Positions 18,019-27,103 of a stretch of DNA of 64,000 nucleotides are shown here, in pieces. Origin of the DNA: Pseudodesulfovibrio sp. (GTDB taxonomy: Bacteria; Desulfobacterota; Desulfovibrionia; Desulfovibrionales; Desulfovibrionaceae); assembly GCA_016744135.1 (NCBI GenBank), contig JADGEX010000002.1, positions 372,001 to 436,000 of the forward strand, read 5' to 3'. The notes beneath the pieces were generated by a model. The model was given only the letters and a program-made list of their open reading frames with translations, was not told the DNA's origin and made no database searches. Both the position numbers and the translations under genes were made by a program. Within the stretch, counting starts at the first letter, position 1. Every line of letters starts with the position of its first letter.

Positions 18019-19473
18019 ATGAGTATCGCCATGGACCGTCTGACTGCCGCTGACCGGCGAGTTATTATTGAGTCTTTGTTGACCGAACCGAAGCCGCACA
18101 AGGAAGATGAAATCGGCGGTCATTGTCCGTTTCACAAAGAAGAAACTCCCGGCGGCGCGTTTTTTTATAATTTTGAAATTGACGCTGCGCATTGTCACAG
18201 CTGCGGTCAAGATTCTGATTTGGTCGGTATTTTCAACGCAGTGAATGGGCGAGATGTTGCTGATTCAGATGGCTGTGCTGAATTTGTTCAACGGTACTGT
18301 GATGGTACTCTTCCCGTGAATCGGGAGCGTAAGCCTCGTCAGAAAAGGGAATGGAAGCCAAAGCAGGTTGGAACACCTCCTAAACTTTGGATGGAGAAGG
18401 CCGCTTCGTTTGTTGAACATTCTGTTGAGCGCTTGCAGGCCAACCCGGAGCGTCTTGCCGAGTTGCTGACTTGGGGCATTGACGCTGAGACCGCGTGCAA
18501 GTGTCGATTTGGATGGAATGATCGGGACAAGTGGCCTCCTGTTACTTCGTGGGGGTTGCCTCATGAATTGAACGACAACGACAAGGAAAAGAAAGTCTGG
18601 CTGCCCGAAGGCTTGGTGATGCCTGCGGTTCATGACGGCCAGGTCGTAAAGCTCAAGATTCGGCGTCCGGATCCGGTTACGCCTTGGGGTGAAGATCGGA
18701 AGTATTGGGAAGTGAAGGGCGGGGCCAATAATCTGTTTCATGTTTATGGCAGTCCTGCCTCACGTATTTGGGTGATGATGGAGACAGAGCGCGACGCGGC
18801 CCTTGTGTGGAAGCATGTTCATGCCCTTGGAATCGGAGCCATCGGCAATGGTGGAGCAGCCAAACGGCCCGGCGGATACGTGGCCGATATTTTGGGTCGG
18901 GCAAAGCTCATTTTGAATGCGTTGGATTTTGATCAGGCCGGGGCTTCCAATAGTTATGACTTTTGGGAGAAAGAATATCCGGTGTCCGTTCGGTGGCCTG
19001 CGCCGCCATCCATGGGCAAGGATGTTGGCGATGCCATTTCCAATGGTTTGGATATCAGGCAGTGGGTGCTTGATGGGCTTCCCGGTTTTATCAAGCGATG
19101 GATGTCGCGAGGTAATGAATCTGTTGTTGCGGTTCCGAATAAAAAACAGACAGTAATCCCTTCCCCTGAAAAATCATGGTTTGAGCAGGTGCTCGACATG
19201 CTCGACAACCTTCCTCTGTGGCGGGATGAGTTGGCTTCTTTTCGTGTTCAGCTTCAGGACAATGAATTCAAGTTGTTTATGGGGGGCGATGGGCGTCCAT
19301 GGGTCGGAGTTACAGACCAGTCCGTTCTTCAAGATCGGATCGTTATGGATGCATTGGGCGCGGCTCGGAAGCGTTTTTATGAGTGGCGTGTCCTGGATGA
19401 GTGGATTGGCGAAAGTTCTTTGGAGGATATCGTGGTTGGGTATTTCGGAGACAAGTTGGAGGTACGGGGATGA
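18019..19473 (+). CDS. Phage DNA primase, CHC2 zinc finger plus TOPRIM-like
   Basis: About 484 aa. The N-terminus has a CHC2-type zinc finger (Cys36, His39, Cys59, Cys62: CPFH...CHSCG). The middle resembles a TOPRIM primase fold (VMMETERDAAL and NALDFDQAGA, giving E and DxD). The C-terminal about 130 residues are unassigned. Start ATG at 18019 has GGGGCGGGAA directly before it; an ATG four codons later is also possible. The 3' end overlaps the next gene as ATGA. Confidence 0.85.
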   Translation: MSIAMDRLTAADRRVIIESLLTEPKPHKEDEIGGHCPFHKEETPGGAFFYNFEIDAAHCHSCGQDSDLVGIFNAVNGRDVADSDGCAEFVQRYCDGTLPVNRERKPRQKREWKPKQVGTPPKLWMEKAASFVEHSVERLQANPERLAELLTWGIDAETACKCRFGWNDRDKWPPVTSWGLPHELNDNDKEKKVWLPEGLVMPAVHDGQVVKLKIRRPDPVTPWGEDRKYWEVKGGANNLFHVYGSPASRIWVMMETERDAALVWKHVHALGIGAIGNGGAAKRPGGYVADILGRAKLILNALDFDQAGASNSYDFWEKEYPVSVRWPAPPSMGKDVGDAISNGLDIRQWVLDGLPGFIKRWMSRGNESVVAVPNKKQTVIPSPEKSWFEQVLDMLDNLPLWRDELASFRVQLQDNEFKLFMGGDGRPWVGVTDQSVLQDRIVMDALGAARKRFYEWRVLDEWIGESSLEDIVVGYFGDKLEVRG

Positions 19474-20324
19474 GCAAGGGAAATGACAAGCCAAAGGTCT
19501 GGTTCAAGACAGCTCGCCAGGTACATCAATATCTGACTTGTCCTCTTGGAGAGGAATATCTGTGGGGAAACGGAGATTCGACGGTTAAGGAAGACGGCAC
19601 CGTCTATACTGTGTCTGAAAAGACCGTATATAATCACACGGATGACAAGGAAGGCAAAGAAAAGCTCAAGCGGAATCGGGCCAAGGCCTTTGCCAAGCGT
19701 ACTGTTGATATCTACGCAAAGACACATCTTGCCAAGGTGGTGGCAGACGCTGATCCGACTGAGACGGATGAGGAAGAATTGACCTCCACTCAGGCCAGTG
19801 CGGCCCGCCGAGTCGAGGCGGATGCCCTGGTCAAAGAGTATGATGCCAAGCTCAAAAGGTTGAAGCTCAAGCAAGAGATGGGGCAAATGAGTCCCACGGC
19901 TATTATCGAACGGGAGCTGGGTGAACGGACACAGGGATTCAAATTGGATTTGACTGCATTTATGCGGGACTTTGCGCCTGAGCTGCTGACGTTTGTCGGC
20001 GGTGATGTGCAGGTGGCAAAGGAAATGATTGATATAGTCGATGGCGATGAGGAGAAAGCCGAGCAGCTGTCTGGGTTTGTCTTTTCCAGAAAGCCTTTGC
20101 TTTTGGATGCGTACAAAAGGCGGTTGACCGATGCTTTGAATGCTTTTGCCATGGGCACATGGTTCACCGACGAAATGCGGGAAGCTTGGGAAAGGCTTGA
20201 GGCTTCTCGACGAGAAGAGGCTGCGGGGCGTGTTGCCGAGTTGATAAAATTGGTCGGTGGTGATGAGGGCAAGCTTGGGGCTGTGCTCATGAAGTATGAG
20301 ATCAGGGTTCGGGAGGCACAATGA
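19470..20324 (+). CDS. Putative terminase small subunit (packaging protein)
   Basis: About 284 aa, largely alpha-helical with a charged central segment. The N-terminus (KTARQVHQYL...VSEKTVYNH) suggests a DNA-binding helix-turn-helix. No sequence family is certain; the call rests on position just before a GpA-type large terminase, with ATGA overlaps on both sides. An alternative is an unrelated phage regulatory protein. Confidence 0.6.
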   Translation: MSKGNDKPKVWFKTARQVHQYLTCPLGEEYLWGNGDSTVKEDGTVYTVSEKTVYNHTDDKEGKEKLKRNRAKAFAKRTVDIYAKTHLAKVVADADPTETDEEELTSTQASAARRVEADALVKEYDAKLKRLKLKQEMGQMSPTAIIERELGERTQGFKLDLTAFMRDFAPELLTFVGGDVQVAKEMIDIVDGDEEKAEQLSGFVFSRKPLLLDAYKRRLTDALNAFAMGTWFTDEMREAWERLEASRREEAAGRVAELIKLVGGDEGKLGAVLMKYEIRVREAQ

Positions 20325-22216
20325 CATATAATCCGCCACCGTTTTCGTTGTATGAAGGTGAGAAACAGGTCCTTGCTTCACGTCCATGGATTTCAACTGC
20401 TGAGTTTGCCGAGAAGCATTTTCGGCTTGCTACTGGACCAAACAAAGGACAGACCTACAATATGGACAAGAGTCCTGTCGGTCGAATGGTGATGGAGTTA
20501 TGGGACAGACCTACTCTGCGTAAATTGTTTTGGTGTGGGATTTCACAGGCGGCCAAGAAGTCCACAACGGCCTATGCTTGCATGGCTGCTGAGATGTATC
20601 GTGATCCTTGTTCATGCGCCATAGGTATGCCGGATAAGGATACTCGAAATCGTATCTTTGATGAGAAGATCGGACCTCATTTTACCCTGTCTCCGAAGTT
20701 ACGGGAGATGCTGACAGATGACAAAAAAGCGATTCAAACCGGCATGGTTGTGACTCGATTTGGTGCGGTTTATGGTATGTATGCGGGTTCCGATGCATCA
20801 GCTTCTTCTATTTCTCCTAAAATAGTTCTTGTGGATGAGGCAGATGCCTATCAGGACAAAATGGCTCGTGCTCGCATGGTTGAGCGAAATGATGCATGGG
20901 AAGAGGAGGCAAAGACGTTTGAGTTTTCCAAGGTCCGTGGCAACGAAAGACAGTCGGTTATTTGGCGCGCCATGATGGAAGAGGCGCAGGTCATTTACGA
21001 AGTACAGGCGCGTTGTCCCAATTGCGGGACCTATCAAGTGATGGATCTCAAGCAGATCAAGGTGCCGGGTGAGATGCGTGACCCCAAGATTATTATTCAA
21101 CAGCGGGCGGCTTGGTACGAATGTATTGAATGCAAGTTTCATTGGAATGACCATTATCGGAATATTGCTGTAAGTCGCGGACGTTTATTCGCTGAAAACG
21201 ACATCAAGGATGCTCTTGCTGTTGGATTAGTCACTCCGTCCTGGGTCTTTTCCGGGATGTCTCTTTCCAAAGTGATGGCCGATTGGTTTGCGGCTCTTGC
21301 TTCGGGTACACCGAAAGCGATGGAGTGGTTTGATAATTCCCATCGATCCAGACCGTTTAAGGTTGTGACCTTGAAAACCCCGGAAGATATGGTCAAGGCA
21401 ATGGTATTGCACGACCGGCCAGCGCGGGAAGTCCCTGCCGAAGCAGTGGCTTTGACCATGGGGATGGATTCACAGAAAAACAGTTTCTATTTTGTTGTAC
21501 GTGCTTGGGCAAAGTCGGGAGAATCGTGGCTCATTGAGTATGGTCAGTTGCTCAGTGAGGAAGATGTGGAGGCGCAGCTCGACGCGGTCTATCCGGTGGC
21601 CGGGAGAGCCGATGTTGTTATGCCTATTTGGCGGTCCGCGATTGATATCGGTGGCACCGAGGACAAGAGCCACGAGGAAGGATGGTCTCGGACGTTGCAG
21701 GTTAAGCTACTTATTAAACGACTGGACCGTGATGACTTTCGAGCCATCAAAGGGGCAAGCCGTAAACAGGATAACACGGTACGCCGGTCAGAGATCACTG
21801 TGGATAAAGACGTGCCGAAGGAATATCAGGAAAAGATGTCTTTATTCACATTGGATACGGAAGAATTGAAGGATTTGATTTTCTTTGTGCGAATGAAACC
21901 AGAGTCTTTGCAGCCCATGTGGGTACATCGAGATACACACGATGACTATTTTCGGCAGATGTCAAACGAGGAACGGGACGAAGACGGCAAATGGATTGAG
22001 AAGGGTGCCAACCATCTTCTTGATTGCGAAGTGTACGCAGCAGCTTGCGCGTATCCAGATTGGGCACCTGCGTTGCAGTTGTTGCCAGAGCCTCAATACA
22101 GGAAGATTGCTTCGACAAGCCCTTCCAGATCCGCTCGAACAGGTGGGTATGGAGTCGGTGGCGGTGGCGGTGGCGGTGGCGGTGGCTTGGTTACGAACCC
22201 GTTCTTTGGAGGATAG
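20321..22216 (+). CDS. Terminase large subunit, lambda GpA family
   Basis: 631 aa. N-terminal packaging ATPase with a deviant Walker A (QAAKKST, residues 76-82), Walker B IVLVDEAD (168-175) and a CPNCG/CIEC zinc-binding pair. The C-terminal nuclease region carries the acidic DIGGTEDKSHEE segment. It translocates DNA into the procapsid and cuts at genome ends. The C-terminus has a ten-Gly tract encoded by a CGGTGG hexamer repeat (about 22159-22186), which is prone to length change. Confidence 0.93.
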   Translation: MTYNPPPFSLYEGEKQVLASRPWISTAEFAEKHFRLATGPNKGQTYNMDKSPVGRMVMELWDRPTLRKLFWCGISQAAKKSTTAYACMAAEMYRDPCSCAIGMPDKDTRNRIFDEKIGPHFTLSPKLREMLTDDKKAIQTGMVVTRFGAVYGMYAGSDASASSISPKIVLVDEADAYQDKMARARMVERNDAWEEEAKTFEFSKVRGNERQSVIWRAMMEEAQVIYEVQARCPNCGTYQVMDLKQIKVPGEMRDPKIIIQQRAAWYECIECKFHWNDHYRNIAVSRGRLFAENDIKDALAVGLVTPSWVFSGMSLSKVMADWFAALASGTPKAMEWFDNSHRSRPFKVVTLKTPEDMVKAMVLHDRPAREVPAEAVALTMGMDSQKNSFYFVVRAWAKSGESWLIEYGQLLSEEDVEAQLDAVYPVAGRADVVMPIWRSAIDIGGTEDKSHEEGWSRTLQVKLLIKRLDRDDFRAIKGASRKQDNTVRRSEITVDKDVPKEYQEKMSLFTLDTEELKDLIFFVRMKPESLQPMWVHRDTHDDYFRQMSNEERDEDGKWIEKGANHLLDCEVYAAACAYPDWAPALQLLPEPQYRKIASTSPSRSARTGGYGVGGGGGGGGGGLVTNPFFGG

Positions 22217-22221
22217 AGCTG

Positions 22222-22449
22222 ATGTTGATCAATGAATATCCGGTTGAAACGATCAAGGCCATCCTTTCTGAGAGCAAGGAAAAAACAGCAGTGGATTGGA
22301 GTCCGAAGAATGGCGGAGTATGTCCCTTGTGTGGGCAGAAAAAGTGTCACGTCAGAAGCGTGGGTAGGTGGTCCGGTTCCGTGAGGGAACGGTACCATCG
22401 TTGTCCACGGTGTTTACATTCTTTTAAGAGTGTGGAGTTTGACGGTTGA
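22222..22449 (+). CDS. Ogr/Delta-like zinc-finger protein (possible late-gene activator)
   Basis: 75 aa. Four cysteines in CPLC...RYHRCPRC with Arg-rich spacing and a conserved RYH before the second pair, like the Ogr/Delta family that binds P2 and P4 late promoters and contacts RNA polymerase. ATG at 22222 with GGAGGATAGAG upstream. It is followed by a terminator and a 47-bp palindrome and then the head genes, which fits a late activator role. Identification is from motif spacing only. Confidence 0.65.
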   Translation: MLINEYPVETIKAILSESKEKTAVDWSPKNGGVCPLCGQKKCHVRSVGRWSGSVRERYHRCPRCLHSFKSVEFDG

Positions 22450-22508
22450 GAAACTAGGTTGAGTTTGTGGTTGGATCGTTAGTTGCAATTATATAAAGAA
22501 GCTTTGTG

Positions 22509-22538
22509 AAAGGGCGGCCAATGTGCCGTCCTTTTTTT
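22509..22538 (+). terminator. Terminator after the Ogr-like gene
   Basis: Stem AAAGGGCGGC / GCCGTCCTTT (one G-T pair) followed by a run of seven T. It separates packaging genes from the head operon. Confidence 0.8.
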
Positions 22539-22550
22539 GTGCCTGAAAAA

Positions 22551-22597
22551 TAGTAAATTTATACCAGTAGTAATTTACTACTGGTATAAATTTACTA
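22551..22597. promoter_or_regulatory. 47-bp perfect palindrome upstream of the head operon
   Basis: Two 23-bp arms around a single T. Each arm carries TAGTAA at both ends (TAGTAA-N11-TAGTAA), so the whole site has four TAGTAA/TTACTA elements spaced 17 bp apart. It lies between a terminator and the first head gene. Likely an operator or activator site for a multimeric protein; there is no T-run, so it is not a normal terminator. Confidence 0.75.
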
Positions 22598-22661
22598 CGT
22601 ACAGCCTCCTCAATTCTCCGGTAAACGGGAATCACTTTTACCGCGACAACCGGAGATGAGG

Positions 22662-22868
22662 ATGAGCGACAAGCTGGATCAGGAAGTCAGAGACGAAGCT
22701 CTCGCCAACGCAATGGAGGCAGAGGAGTATGAGCAGGATGGACGCAGCGCAAAGCGTGATCCAGAGAAGCTCATGCGTGTCCGCGACCAACTCAACGCCG
22801 AAGACCGTGTCAAAAATCAAGGCAATATTTTTCAGCGCGGTGGCATTCTCGTTTCAAGGCGGGGCTGA
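22662..22868 (+). CDS. Small phage protein at head-tail connector position
   Basis: About 68 aa, charged and helical, ending GGILVSRRG. Position just before the portal gene matches lambda gpW, but sequence similarity is not convincing. GGAGATGAGG precedes the ATG at 22662; another ATG is 6 bases upstream. No function is assigned. Confidence 0.6.
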   Translation: MSDKLDQEVRDEALANAMEAEEYEQDGRSAKRDPEKLMRVRDQLNAEDRVKNQGNIFQRGGILVSRRG

Positions 22869-22870
22869 AA

Positions 22871-24388
22871 ATGGGCTTTAGAAATCTTGTTCCATACAGC
22901 GACCGCTCAAGAGGCCGACACGTTGTTCGCTCGGCAGCATCCAAGGCCGGACCTCTTTCCGGTTGGCAGCAATCCATTGTTTCCCGTCATCTTGCGGAGC
23001 GGCAACGTCTTGAAGTCTCCAACCGCGCTTTAGACCTCTACACCAACGATGCTTTGGCTCATGGAGTCTTGGAAGCGCTGGTTGTTGAGACCATCGGCAC
23101 CGGCATAACCGCGTCACCATCCACCAGACATGAGCGTCTGGGGCGAGATAGTGATTGGGGTGAAAACTTCAAAGCCTCAGCATATCGCTGCTGGGAAGAA
23201 CATGGCCTTGATTTCCGTAATTATTGTGACGCCACCGAACGCCAAAATATGTATGGGTTGCAATCGTTGGCTTATTTTACCTGGAAGCTGTCCGGCGTCG
23301 GTGTGTTTCAGAAAATCTTTATTGATGAGCCGGGAAGGCCTCTCGCGCAGGCGACTCTGCCCATTGACCCGGAACGGCTCTCTACTCCTTTCAACCGTCT
23401 GTCGGCTGAGATCTATGATGGCATCGAGGTGAATTCAAACGGTGCTCCAATCGCAATCTGGACACGTAAACCAGGTGTGACATCTGCCCATCCGTCCATA
23501 CATCAAATGGATCGTCATGAAGTGAAAGACAAGGAAACGGGTATGCCCCGGATTTATCTTGTCTGTGATGTTCGCAATATCGCCGAGTATCGTCAGGACT
23601 CCATTCTTGGAACCATCGCGCCTGAAATCTATTTTCGCAAAGACATGCAGCTCGCATTCTTGATTGGGCAGGCCGTACGAAATAACTTTGTGGCTTTTGT
23701 CCAGGACTACAATAACGGCAGCATCAATAAAGATACCCCGTGGAATGAGCGCATTTTTGAGACTTCCAAGGGGACGGTCCTTGCTGGCGGGGCGAAGGAA
23801 AAGCCTCATTTTTACAATCACAGTGCCAGCTCCATCGGCCTTAATGAGGTGTCCGACGCGGTGTGCGGCGATATCGGTATCGGCACCGGGCGTGGAGCGG
23901 AAAACGTTAAGCGTCAGTACAAGTCTTCATACTCGGCTTCAAAGGCGAATATGGAGAAGTCGGATCAGTTTTGCGACTACGAGCGTGAGATCGTCATGGT
24001 CAATCGTTTTTGCCAGCCGGAATACGCATGGATTCAGTATGAGTCCGTGCTGCGCGGCGAGTTGCCCAAGGTCAACAAAAAGCAATTCTTGAATAATATT
24101 TACGAGTACACCCGTTGCCGTCATCTCGCACAACCTACCCGTTACCTTGACAAGGACAAGCAATCCAAAGCGAACGCCCGAGATCGCCGGAACGGTTTCC
24201 TGTTGTTGGAGGAAGTCTGGGGCGAGAAAGGCATGACCGCCAAGGAAGGGATGCGCAAGTTCGCCGACGAGATCACTGAGCTTCAGAAGCTCAGCAAGAA
24301 GATCGGGGTCGATTTGGTGGCGATGCTTTTTGGGGACCAACTGCCGGAAACAGAATCAACCAACGATGGAGAGAAAGACGATGAGTAA
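22871..24388 (+). CDS. Phage portal protein, lambda family
   Basis: 505 aa. Forms the dodecameric DNA channel at one capsid vertex. The sequence has the pattern of the lambda-type portal family: Arg-rich N-terminus, NDALAHGVLEALVVETIGTG, a conserved Pro/Arg middle (PIDPERLSTP) and a helical crown ending in an acidic tail. Overlaps the protease gene by 8 bases. Confidence 0.9.
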   Translation: MGFRNLVPYSDRSRGRHVVRSAASKAGPLSGWQQSIVSRHLAERQRLEVSNRALDLYTNDALAHGVLEALVVETIGTGITASPSTRHERLGRDSDWGENFKASAYRCWEEHGLDFRNYCDATERQNMYGLQSLAYFTWKLSGVGVFQKIFIDEPGRPLAQATLPIDPERLSTPFNRLSAEIYDGIEVNSNGAPIAIWTRKPGVTSAHPSIHQMDRHEVKDKETGMPRIYLVCDVRNIAEYRQDSILGTIAPEIYFRKDMQLAFLIGQAVRNNFVAFVQDYNNGSINKDTPWNERIFETSKGTVLAGGAKEKPHFYNHSASSIGLNEVSDAVCGDIGIGTGRGAENVKRQYKSSYSASKANMEKSDQFCDYEREIVMVNRFCQPEYAWIQYESVLRGELPKVNKKQFLNNIYEYTRCRHLAQPTRYLDKDKQSKANARDRRNGFLLLEEVWGEKGMTAKEGMRKFADEITELQKLSKKIGVDLVAMLFGDQLPETESTNDGEKDDE

Positions 24389-25658
24389 ACGTGCAGCGAA
24401 TCTGTTGGCCGGTCAGTTCTGGGCCATTCATCCTGACAAGCTTGAAGCCATTGCTGCGTTGACTGAGAACCTGCTTCAAGGGCAGCGGGGCAATGTCTCC
24501 GTTTTTGAAAAAACTGCCGGTGATGAGCCGGGGTTCAGCTCTTATCAGGAAGTTGATGGCATTGCCGTTATCAGTGTGGACGGGGTTATCGCATTTCGCA
24601 TGAACATGTTTGAGACCTTTTCTGGTGGCACCAGTACCGAGATCATCGGCAAGCGTGTTCGGAAGGCAGCCAATAATCCCCACGTCAAAGCGATCCTTCT
24701 GGATGTTGATTCACCCGGAGGCACGGTTGGTGGGTTGTGTGACTTGTCCGAAGAAATACGCTTGGCAACCAAAGTCAAGCCGGTCGTTTGTTGGACGGGG
24801 CGGCAGATGTGTTCTGGTGCGTATTGGTTGGGGTCTGCTTCATCCGAGATAATTTGTGCGCAGGATGCTGCTGTCGGTTCAATGGGAGTGGCGTTTGTCC
24901 ACCATGACAAGTCTGTGAAGGATACGCAGGAAGGTATCAAACGCACGATTCTGTCAGCCGGAAAATATAAGCGTATTGCGAACGATGCCGAGCCGCTCAG
25001 TGAAGAGGGGCAGGCATATCTTCAGGCTCAGATTGACGATTACTTCACAATTTTTGTGGATGACGTCGCAGCGAATCGAGGCATGTCCGTGGAGGACGTG
25101 CTCGAAAAGCTCGCCGACGGCTCTGTCCACATTGGCGAAAAAGCCCTGAAGAGGGGTTTTGTTCATCGTGTCGGCGGCAAGGCTCTCGCTTTCGAGCGGG
25201 CCTTGGCTCTCGCTGAAAACTTCAACCAGGAGGCAACTCATATGCCCACCGGAAAAGATTCCGCTGGTGGCACCGAAGCCCGTGGAGGCGATTCCGGTGC
25301 CCTGGAAATCTCGGACCTGACTGCTGAGGTATTGGCAAAGGAAAATCCCGAACTTGCGGCACAGATCAAGGCTGATGGCGTCGCTTACGGCGTTAATCAG
25401 GAGCGTGAGCGTGTTCTCGCTTTGTTCGCCGTTGAAGGCAATTCCGAGTTGACCATTGAGGCCATCAAGGACGGGACCACTAAGGAAGTCTTTCTTCAGA
25501 CAGTTCTCGACAAGACCCGCGAAGGGCAGGTTTCAGACCTGACCAAGTTCAAAGCGGGGCTTGAAGGATCAGCAGGTAGCTCTGCTGCTGGAACTGACAC
25601 CACCAGCCCGGTTGAAGCTGCTGCCGAGCGTATGAAAGCCCATGTTTTGGGCCAATAA
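24381..25658 (+). CDS. S49-family prohead protease (lambda gpC-like), with fused scaffold
   Basis: 425 aa. Residues 1-287 form an S49/SppA-like serine protease with LDVDSPGGTVGG, nucleophile Ser145 (MCSGAYWL) and a Lys in the SAGKYK segment. Residues 288-425 are a charged helical tail corresponding to a scaffold, with its own internal start. It cleaves scaffold and portal during procapsid maturation. ATG at 24381 overlaps the portal stop. Confidence 0.88.
   Translation: MSKRAANLLAGQFWAIHPDKLEAIAALTENLLQGQRGNVSVFEKTAGDEPGFSSYQEVDGIAVISVDGVIAFRMNMFETFSGGTSTEIIGKRVRKAANNPHVKAILLDVDSPGGTVGGLCDLSEEIRLATKVKPVVCWTGRQMCSGAYWLGSASSEIICAQDAAVGSMGVAFVHHDKSVKDTQEGIKRTILSAGKYKRIANDAEPLSEEGQAYLQAQIDDYFTIFVDDVAANRGMSVEDVLEKLADGSVHIGEKALKRGFVHRVGGKALAFERALALAENFNQEATHMPTGKDSAGGTEARGGDSGALEISDLTAEVLAKENPELAAQIKADGVAYGVNQERERVLALFAVEGNSELTIEAIKDGTTKEVFLQTVLDKTREGQVSDLTKFKAGLEGSAGSSAAGTDTTSPVEAAAERMKAHVLGQ
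25242..25658 (+). CDS. Nested in-frame scaffold protein (lambda Nu3-like)
   Basis: In-frame internal ATG with a near-perfect AGGAGG 8 nt upstream, giving a 138-aa product identical to the C-terminus of the protease. The product is acidic, with helices and a Gly/Ser/Thr linker before a basic end. This is the arrangement of lambda C and Nu3, where the separately made C-terminal part is the scaffold. The presence of the site is seen; the use of the site is inferred. Confidence 0.75.
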   Translation: MPTGKDSAGGTEARGGDSGALEISDLTAEVLAKENPELAAQIKADGVAYGVNQERERVLALFAVEGNSELTIEAIKDGTTKEVFLQTVLDKTREGQVSDLTKFKAGLEGSAGSSAAGTDTTSPVEAAAERMKAHVLGQ

Positions 25659-25669
25659 GGAGACCGGAC

Positions 25670-26044
25670 ATGCCAAAGAAACTTTCCGGCGTGATTCAGG
25701 AAGAGGTTATTCGCTTTGTGGGTGAGCACCACCCGATTCAGCGTCCCGTCACACTCAAGTCTACCGGGGCCGAAAAGGTGCTCAAGGGCGGAACCGTGCT
25801 GGCTCAGATTACAGTAGGCGGTCTCTATGTACTTCTTGCTCCCGCAGCCGACGATGGTTCGCAGAATGCCAAGTGCATTTTGACAGAGAGCGTTGTTGTT
25901 CCCGCCGCAGGTAATGAGCCGGAAACGGCTTACGTCCATGGCGAGTTCTTCGATTCCGGGCTGACCTGGCCCGAGGGCATTTCCGCCGAAGATAAACAGA
26001 TTGCCATCGACTCCCTGTCCTCTCAGGGTGTTTACGTGGTTTAA
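25670..26044 (+). CDS. Head decoration protein, lambda gpD family
   Basis: 124 aa. Caps the three-fold positions of expanded capsids. Position between protease/scaffold and capsid genes, small size and the pattern VLKGGTVLAQI ... LTESVVVPAAGNEPETAYVHG fit the gpD/HDPD family. GGAGACCGGAC precedes the ATG. Confidence 0.85.
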   Translation: MPKKLSGVIQEEVIRFVGEHHPIQRPVTLKSTGAEKVLKGGTVLAQITVGGLYVLLAPAADDGSQNAKCILTESVVVPAAGNEPETAYVHGEFFDSGLTWPEGISAEDKQIAIDSLSSQGVYVV

Positions 26045-26056
26045 GGGAGAATCGAT

Positions 26057-27100
26057 ATGGATATGAATGGACTTCCCAGCGCGTTTGATACGCGTGCCAT
26101 GTGCGAGACCATCGAGGTGGTTCCGCCCGCCCCCGGTATGTTCAAGGAGCTGTTTTTTAAAAATCGTCGTACCCATGAGACCAAGAAGGTCGAGCTGGAA
26201 ATGGTTTCTCAGGGCAAGAAGATTCTTCCCTTTGTCACCAATGTGGGCAGCGGCAAGCTTGTTGATCGGAAGACGCGTGAAAAGCGGACTTTCGAGTGCC
26301 CACGTTTGCGTCCTAAGGACGCTTTTACCGCGCCGGAACTGCTCAACGTTACGGCTCCCGGTGAAATTCCGTACATTAACAACCCGAATGCCCTTTCTCC
26401 TGAACAGCGAGTCGAAATGAAGGTGGCTGAACAGCTCATGGAGTTTCGTGGTGGCATTGAGCGGACCATCGAATTCATGTGCTCCAAGGTGGCGACTCAG
26501 GGTAAATTGACAGTTGTTCAGAAGGACCTTTCTTTTGAGATCGATTTTCGGATGCCCGCTGGTAATCGGGTAGTATTAACCGGCGGTGATCTTTGGACAG
26601 TCCTGACGGGTAAAAAAATTGTGGGGCAGCTTGAACATTTTGCCTCTGATCTGATTGGCGAAAATTCGGGATTGCCTGCGGATATCCTGATGTGTGGCTC
26701 CAATGCCTGGCAGACTCTTTTCGAGAAGGACGATATTGATAAACTTCTCGACAACCGTCGTATCGAGATGGGGCATCTTTCGCCCATGGTTGGCAAGTCC
26801 TACAAGGGGCACATTGGCGGTGTCGACATCTACGTCAATACGGACAAGTACCAGGCCGATGATGGTTCCCTGCAGCCCATGTTGCACCCGGACTACATTG
26901 TGTTTGGTTCCAGTCAGGCTGGGGCGGGCATTGAATTCGGCTTGCCGCAGGAGCTTCCCAACCCCGGTCCTATGGAATTCTTTGCCAAGGCCTATCATCA
27001 AGAAGATCCGTCCCAGCTTATGCTGTTGGCCGAGTCCGATCCTATGCCCAACCCCAGAAACGCCGGAGCAATTTGTTGCATCAAGGTACTAGGGGGCTAG
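26057..27100 (+). CDS. Major capsid protein, lambda gpE family
   Basis: 347 aa, the family length. Features of capsid protein E are the NRRTHETKKVELE region, the PFVTNVGSGKLVDRK segment and the PADILMCGSNAWQ motif in the C-terminal half. It forms the T=7-type shell (inferred from lambda). Preceded by AAGGGAG. Confidence 0.9.
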   Translation: MDMNGLPSAFDTRAMCETIEVVPPAPGMFKELFFKNRRTHETKKVELEMVSQGKKILPFVTNVGSGKLVDRKTREKRTFECPRLRPKDAFTAPELLNVTAPGEIPYINNPNALSPEQRVEMKVAEQLMEFRGGIERTIEFMCSKVATQGKLTVVQKDLSFEIDFRMPAGNRVVLTGGDLWTVLTGKKIVGQLEHFASDLIGENSGLPADILMCGSNAWQTLFEKDDIDKLLDNRRIEMGHLSPMVGKSYKGHIGGVDIYVNTDKYQADDGSLQPMLHPDYIVFGSSQAGAGIEFGLPQELPNPGPMEFFAKAYHQEDPSQLMLLAESDPMPNPRNAGAICCIKVLGG

Positions 27101-27103
27101 GCG

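Noticed and set aside
17636..18022. 128-codon frame after the helicase gene
   Set aside because: Low-complexity translation over the repeat region, starting inside the helicase end; no protein-like features.
17650..20320. Packaging cos site near the terminase genes
   Set aside because: A lambda-type terminase suggests one, but no recognisable cos sequence could be found by eye.
22551..22597. 47-bp palindrome as a transcription terminator
   Set aside because: No T-run on either strand and A+T-rich stem; a terminator already lies just upstream.
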